Translations under genes and position numbers: made by a program
Assembly (NCBI GenBank): GCA_965224815.1
Contig: CBDDAF010000003.1
Span: 248,001 to 312,000 of the forward strand
From: CAYPEL01 sp036479985
Lineage (GTDB): Bacteria; Pseudomonadota; Gammaproteobacteria; DSM-19610
Length of the DNA stretch: 64,000 bases
Reading direction: 5' to 3'
Notes under the pieces: generated by a model
Told to the model about the DNA's origin: nothing
Database searches by the model: none
The model's input: the letters and a program-made list of their open reading frames with translations, nothing else
Shown: positions 59,673-64,000 of the stretch, piece after piece
Position numbering within the stretch: position 1 is the first letter of the stretch
Layout of the letters: every line of letters starts with the position of its first letter

Positions 59673-60081
59673 ATCAATTATTCCCCCAACATGATAGTCA
59701 TTATTTTTAGTAATTTATTTTGTTTATACCCATTCAAGAACATTTTCTCAATAAAGCCAGGTGATATCGCTTTTTGAGTAGTTTTTTATACTGGGCTGAG
59801 CGATATATTCTACTTTGTTTCTAAAAACAAAACCTGACTTTGTAAGTTAAATTATTTTATATACTTTTCAATAAACTACTATAATATTTTAATGTGGTAT
59901 TTATCATTTATTTGAAGGTAAATTGTGATTCGAAGAAATCTGGTTAATTTGTGTATTTTGTTATTGTGAACCGTGCAAATTCTGTAGGAGCGGCTTTAGC
60001 CGCGATAGGGCGATGTGTTCATCGCGGCTAAAGCCGCTCCTACAGTTTTCCACTAATTAATCTGAACCCTTGGTTTTTCGT
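59673..60081. other. Intergenic region with a REP element
   Basis: 409 bp between the multi-pass membrane protein and the M48 peptidase genes. The left two thirds is AT-rich with no recognisable feature; REP copy 8 occupies the right third. Confidence 0.5.
59940..60073. repeat. REP/MITE-like element, copy 8
   Basis: Core GTAGGAGCGGCTTTAGCCGC at 59984 to GCCGCTCCTAC at 60043; right end ACTAATTAATCTGAACCCTT; left arm GTGAACCGTGCAAATTCT as in copy 7. The left terminus is degraded, so that limit is approximate. It lies just downstream of the M48 peptidase gene (minus strand) and could form its terminator. Confidence 0.85.
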
Positions 60082-61623
60082 CTACCGAGCAAGCCCTGCT
60101 TTAATAACGCTGGCTCGCAGGCTTTGTAGCGATGGCTTGTCAAGATTTTCCAGACCCATGTTAATGCTGGCCGACTTTCCGGGGTTTAACGTGCCGCGCA
60201 GGTTAAATTCAGCGCGTCGATTGCGGCCGCTGGCATCTTTGAATTCAGCCTCAAGCGCAATACCTGTTATTGCTTTCGGCGTATTGTTAATAACTTTTGC
60301 AACAACGCGACCGCGTTTATCAACACCGAGTTTAACTTTTAAGTATTTACCCGGATTGTTAGCTAAATCAAGTTCAACGAGTGATCCAAATGCCTGCTTA
60401 CCAGTAGCCGATTTATCCTGCGCAGCTTTTGCATAGTATTCTTTTGCTTGATTATAGCGATGTTCCTGGCGGGCAATATCTCCCAGTGAGTTGAAAGCAT
60501 TGGCCGTGGGTAGTAATTTGATGCTGCTGTCTAAATCCTGTTTGGCTTGCCGCCGGTTACCTAGCTGTTCGTTTACCAATCCTTTTTGCAAGTGGTAATA
60601 AAAAAATCCCTTATTGAGTCGGGTTGCTTTGTTGTAGTGTGTTAATGCAGACCTATTATTTCCGCGTTTTTGTTCAATATCTCCCAATAGGGCTTCGAAG
60701 TGCGCTTCACGTGGCTCCAGTCTGTGTGCTTTATCAGCAAGTTGGCGAGCCAGTTTTGTGTCGCCTTTAGCAAGTGCTTCGCGGCCTTTATCATAAGCAT
60801 CATAGGCAGGTTTGGTTTTTTTCAAGTGGGCCAGCTTGGATTGAAATTGTTGTTTCCCATCCTCGCCACTTGCAGGTAATTCCGTGAGAGTTCGCAAGTT
60901 ATTTTGTACACGCTCTTGCGAGGGAGGATGGCTGACAAACAAACCACTAAGCCAGTTCTGTTTGCGGCCTTCCGAAAGTTTAACGAATGTTTTTTGCAGG
61001 GCAACAGCGCCTTGAGGATTATATCCAGCGCGTGACATATATTTCATGCCATAATAATCTGCTTCCCGTTCAGCATCCCGGCCGTATTTTTGAGTGACTA
61101 GCTGAGCACCAAGCCCGGCGCCTAATTGCGCAATTTGTGCGTAATCGCTGCCTGATGCGGCAACAACGGTTGCCATCATGGCTCCCTGTAGAAGCATCCC
61201 ACGCGACATACTTCGGGCAGAGTGTTTTGCCGCCGCATGGGTGATTTCGTGTCCGAGTACGGCTGCCAGCTCAGCTTCGCTACCCAGTTCTATTAATAGG
61301 CCACGATTGAGGACAATCTTGCCACCCGGCAATGCCCAGGCATTGGGCACGGAATTATTCAGCACATGAAATTCATAGGGTAATTTACGGTCACTGACAG
61401 CTGCAAGACGTTGGCCCACTTGATTAACATAAGCGGTTAGTGCTGTATCGACAACATAATCACCACCCTGGGACTGGCGCATCGGTGCATATTGTTGCTT
61501 TCCAATACTAAGTTCCTGCGCTTCCGAGACCAGGCTAAGTTCTTTTTTACCGGTAACCGGGTTTACGGTACAGCCAGTCAATACGGAAAAAGCTGCCAGT
61601 AATATGAGCCAAATTTTTGCCAT
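60082..61623 (-). CDS. BepA-like M48 family metalloprotease with TPR repeats
   Basis: 513 residues. The lipoprotein signal ends LTGC (about 18). The zinc site is LGHEITHAAAKHSAR (HExxH, about 122), with the third ligand Glu in DAEREADYYGMKYMSRAGY, and SHPPSQERVQN is present. TPR-like helices (about 275-410) include ALLGDIEQKRGNNRSALTHY, followed by a beta-rich C-terminal domain. BepA/YfgC proteases help quality control of LptD and BAM assembly in the periplasm. The ATG at 61623 has AGGAGATAG upstream; an upstream in-frame ATG would put 15 residues before the signal peptide. Confidence 0.93.
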   Translation of the reverse strand: MAKIWLILLAAFSVLTGCTVNPVTGKKELSLVSEAQELSIGKQQYAPMRQSQGGDYVVDTALTAYVNQVGQRLAAVSDRKLPYEFHVLNNSVPNAWALPGGKIVLNRGLLIELGSEAELAAVLGHEITHAAAKHSARSMSRGMLLQGAMMATVVAASGSDYAQIAQLGAGLGAQLVTQKYGRDAEREADYYGMKYMSRAGYNPQGAVALQKTFVKLSEGRKQNWLSGLFVSHPPSQERVQNNLRTLTELPASGEDGKQQFQSKLAHLKKTKPAYDAYDKGREALAKGDTKLARQLADKAHRLEPREAHFEALLGDIEQKRGNNRSALTHYNKATRLNKGFFYYHLQKGLVNEQLGNRRQAKQDLDSSIKLLPTANAFNSLGDIARQEHRYNQAKEYYAKAAQDKSATGKQAFGSLVELDLANNPGKYLKVKLGVDKRGRVVAKVINNTPKAITGIALEAEFKDASGRNRRAEFNLRGTLNPGKSASINMGLENLDKPSLQSLRASVIKAGLAR

Positions 61624-61818
61624 CCAGTCTATCTCCTTTGTACAAGCCGATTCATAGCTACTAGCCACACTAGTATGTCATTAGGATGAGCTATTATTAT
61701 GTAAGATAATACCAGACGCAGAGCGTAAATTTAATGATATTCGGCCTGCAAGCAAAGTGCCGAAGTTAATCGTTTGTTATATATAAGGCTCAGCTAAAAT
61801 TCAGTGCTATAAATATAC

Positions 61819-62502
61819 TTAAATTGTAATTTTTGAAGGCAAGGATTTAGCAGCGCTAATCCATTCTGACACATCGGCAGAATCGGGAACTGCATGCACC
61901 GTAGTGTGTTCGGCTTTATTAACTTGTTCCATTTTTGTTGCCAGTGAATTTGCATCCTGGTTGGCTAACTCAGGTACGGAATGCACGCCAGAGGCTTCCA
62001 GCAATTCAGAATATTGTGATCCAACACCAGGTATGCGCATCAGGTCAGCCATGCTGACCCATTTACGTACGACATATTCTTCAAGGTCAAGTTCGGCAGC
62101 AAGCTCCTTGCGCGCACCAATAAGGTGATATTTGTCTAGGAATTGCTCGATAGTTGAAATGCCTAGTTTGCGCAACCGTTTGCCCCGGCCTTTCCCGATG
62201 CCTTCAATTTCCTCTATATCATATTCATTGATGGGTGCCTGTTCGATGCGCTTGGTTGTAGAACTACTTTGGCCAGCAGCGCTTGAGCTCGCTAAAGCTG
62301 CAGCACTGGAGGTGGCCACTGTAGCTTTTCGTCCTGTTGAGGCGCTTTTCATTTGCATGGCACGAACACGTTTATCGCATTCTTCCGCAAGATAACGTTC
62401 ACGTTGTTTTGCTTTATTGCCACGTAAGATCCAGCCAATGATGAATCCTAGTACTGCTGCGATGATCATGCATAACAGTATTTGTTTGATGAGATAGCTC
62501 AT
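61819..62502 (-). CDS. Membrane-anchored DUF4332 helix-hairpin-helix protein
   Basis: 227 residues: an N-terminal membrane helix (about 5-27), a Ser/Ala-rich linker (SSAAALASSSAAGQS, about 65), then tandem helix-hairpin-helix units, IEEIEGIGKGRGKRLRKLGI (about 97-116) and LMRIPGVGSQYSELLEASGV (about 155), as in DUF4332. HhH units normally bind DNA or mediate protein contacts; membrane anchoring makes the latter likely. It follows the BON-OmpA gene by 2 bp and is surely co-transcribed with it. Confidence 0.85.
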   Translation of the reverse strand: MSYLIKQILLCMIIAAVLGFIIGWILRGNKAKQRERYLAEECDKRVRAMQMKSASTGRKATVATSSAAALASSSAAGQSSSTTKRIEQAPINEYDIEEIEGIGKGRGKRLRKLGISTIEQFLDKYHLIGARKELAAELDLEEYVVRKWVSMADLMRIPGVGSQYSELLEASGVHSVPELANQDANSLATKMEQVNKAEHTTVHAVPDSADVSEWISAAKSLPSKITI

Positions 62503-62504
62503 GT

Positions 62505-63620
62505 TTATTGCCCCACGACTTTGAATTCAATGCGCCGATTTTTAGCCCGGCCTTCAACGCTGCCATTTGTTGCAATCGGCGATAATTCGCCGAATCCGAC
62601 TGCCATTAAGCGGTCTACCTGTATGCCATGTCCGGTCAAATAACGGCCGACAGATGCTGCCCTCTGACCACTTAATTCGCTATTGTAAGCTTCGCTGCCT
62701 TGAGAGTCAGTGTGGCCACCAATCTCGATTTTTACATCTGGGCATTCATTTGCTGCTTCAACTAGCTTGTCAAGCAGCCCGTGGCTATCAGGATTGATGT
62801 CAGCACTGTTGAAGTTAAATTGTATGCGTTGATCAGCTAACAAGTCATCAAAACGATTTTGACAGTTTATAGCTGATTCCTGAATCTGTAATTCAGGTTC
62901 TGGCTCAGGTTCCTGGGCCAAAATAGGTTCGGGTTCAGGTTCCAGAACAGCTATATCATAGGATGTCTGAAAATCAGTGTGTAATCCACTACTAATAGTT
63001 GTCTCTAAACGATCTCGTACTGTTTCACTTGTGGCCGTGCCAGTTACAGACATTTCAGTATTTACTATGTCCGCTGTGCCTTCTTCAAGAGCGTACAACT
63101 GGGTTAACAAAACTTCGGCGCTCTGATGCCAGCCGTCAGGTGCACCAGGTTCTATCTCAAGTTGATCTCTGACATTAGGTGTTCCAAAACGTTGCTCGGC
63201 AATACCGACTAATTTCTCATGGGCCGCCTGATCAGGCACCATACCGGTCAAAATAATATTTCCGTCACGTAATATGAATTGTGTGCGGTAGTCAGCAGGC
63301 GGCGGGGCAGCTTCTGGAGTAGGTGTAATAACAGGTTTTTCAATTTCTACTGTGATTTGGTTGTCGACACTACGGACGCCCAGGATACGAGATGCTACTA
63401 CGCCAGCTGTCTCTCTTAATTCAGCACTGGGCGCAATACCCGATAATATAAGTTCGCGGCCATCCATAGAGGCTTGAGCCCAGTCCAAACCTTCACCGTA
63501 CAATGCTGTGCTGGTTCGTGTGGTTAGATTTTCTTCAATAGCGGGTGCATGATTTCGTATGCAAAGAAATGTGATCAGACCTAATAACAATAGGCTGAGT
63601 AAAAGTAGCAGACGGTTCAT
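62505..63620 (-). CDS. BON-repeat OmpA-family protein
   Basis: 371 residues: an N-terminal membrane helix or signal (MNRLLLLLSLLLLGLITFL), BON-like repeats (about 50-215; RELILSGIAPSAELRETAG and NIILTGMVPDQAAHEKLVGI) and an EPEPEP linker (about 230). The C-terminal OmpA domain (about 260-370) has IQFNFNSADINPDSHGLLDK and IEIGGHTDSQGSEAYNSELS. The plan resembles OmpATb of mycobacteria. The ATG at 63620 has GGAGA upstream and begins the signal, so it is preferred to an ATG 72 bp earlier. The HhH gene follows it. Confidence 0.93.
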   Translation of the reverse strand: MNRLLLLLSLLLLGLITFLCIRNHAPAIEENLTTRTSTALYGEGLDWAQASMDGRELILSGIAPSAELRETAGVVASRILGVRSVDNQITVEIEKPVITPTPEAAPPPADYRTQFILRDGNIILTGMVPDQAAHEKLVGIAEQRFGTPNVRDQLEIEPGAPDGWHQSAEVLLTQLYALEEGTADIVNTEMSVTGTATSETVRDRLETTISSGLHTDFQTSYDIAVLEPEPEPILAQEPEPEPELQIQESAINCQNRFDDLLADQRIQFNFNSADINPDSHGLLDKLVEAANECPDVKIEIGGHTDSQGSEAYNSELSGQRAASVGRYLTGHGIQVDRLMAVGFGELSPIATNGSVEGRAKNRRIEFKVVGQ

Positions 63621-63860
63621 TTGATCTCCGGCTGAATAAATAAAGGTAGCTGATAGTTGAGATTTGCACTGAGTTCGGTAGTGACCATTCACATGTCGCC
63701 TTGTTTACTGCAAAGATTGGTTGGATAAGGCTCAAGGCTGTCTTTTATAACCCTTTTATTTTAAAAGTCAAGCCACGCGAATTACTAAATTATACATTTA
63801 TAGCGTTATTAAATTAGGCTATTATCTCTCACTCGGATAATTGCAGATCCACATGAAATC

Positions 63861-64000
63861 ATGGATAAATTACAAGAGTTTTTGAATCCAGTACTTGAGC
63901 TATTTTCAGGCAGGCCCTATGTACAGTCGGGCATCGTAGTAGTGCTCACGCTTATATTGTCCAGAGCAATTGTCTGGACACTGCTTGGTTTGCTGCGACA
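63861..64000 (+). CDS. Membrane protein, N-terminal part only (possibly a mechanosensitive channel)
   Basis: Open frame from ATG 63861 to the end of the window: MDKLQEFLNPVLELFSG, then a membrane helix QSGIVVVLTLILSRAIVWTL. The frame remains open. Such a start is seen in MscS-type mechanosensitive channels, but 46 residues are too few to be sure. No ribosome-binding site is obvious. Confidence 0.55.
   Translation, partial: MDKLQEFLNPVLELFSGRPYVQSGIVVVLTLILSRAIVWTLLGLLR

Noticed and set aside
4823..60043. CRISPR array made of the GTAGGAGCGGCTT repeats
   Set aside because: The copies are dispersed over 55 kb, palindromic and not separated by regular spacers; no cas genes are present.

Overview
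The window looks like a chromosomal segment of an uncharacterised gammaproteobacterium. The evidence is the gene set and order (eno-ftsB-ispD-ispF-truD, queA-tgt-yajC-secD-secF, a SuhB-type phosphatase, prmB, rnd, purT) and an envelope with typical Gram-negative parts: OmpA-like proteins, an Lpp-like lipoprotein, L,D-transpeptidases and BepA-like proteases. Base composition looks moderate, with AT-rich intergenic regions. A DsrC/TusE-like protein and glutathione-dependent formaldehyde oxidation are compatible with a sulfur-oxidising or C1-exposed lifestyle, but that is inference. I see no rRNA, CRISPR array, prophage or transposase gene. One tRNA-Leu(CAA) is present.

Layout. 1-4.8 kb: glycolysis (eno), cell division (ftsB), isoprenoid synthesis (ispDF), then truD overlapping a YggS-family gene. 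5.1-9.1 kb: a three-gene accessory locus (TelA-like helical protein, DUF6384-like membrane protein, coiled-coil protein with a glycine-rich tail). 9.4-12.6 kb: an AT-rich lipoprotein gene between repeats, and a glycogen phosphorylase. 12.8-18.6 kb: tRNA-Leu, then queA-tgt-yajC-secD-secF; the tgt 5' end appears frameshifted. 18.6-25.5 kb: a Cys-rich membrane protein, suhB, an ECF sigma/anti-sigma/DUF3106 operon, a His-rich exported protein, a sco1-pcuC-psd operon and prmB. 25.7-30.2 kb: a large ExeA-like ATPase and rnd with small conserved neighbours. 30.4-37.5 kb: an ABC exporter, a large exported cyclophilin with anchor domains, moaB and small unknowns. 37.8-44.2 kb: frmA-frmB, a DsrC-like protein, and a four-gene lipid operon (lipase, acyltransferase, hotdog thioesterase, nitronate monooxygenase-like). 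44.3-49.9 kb: purT, two L,D-transpeptidases around an Lpp-like protein, and a second ExeA-like ATPase. 49.9-64 kb: a diheme cytochrome, a YciA thioesterase, a Zn peptidase, a TlpA-like thioredoxin, DUF3014, two OmpA-domain proteins, a BepA-like M48 protease, a helix-hairpin-helix protein and the start of a probable mechanosensitive channel.

The most distinctive non-coding signal is a family of about 150-bp palindromic, MITE-like elements. Eight long REP-type copies and one half copy carry the core GTAGGAGCGGCTT...AAGCCGCTCCTAC. Most are bounded by terminal inverted repeats related to TAAGGAACCTCTGATTAATT. At least two other elements, at 2836-2967 and 30222-30383, have the same type of ends but unrelated cores. 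The best candidate for an undescribed protein system is the 5.1-9.1 kb locus. Other notable points are the DsrC-like protein with a displaced second cysteine, the cyclophilin/anchor-domain protein, and the ldt-lpp-ldt cluster. All family assignments come from reading the sequence and recalled knowledge; no database search was run.
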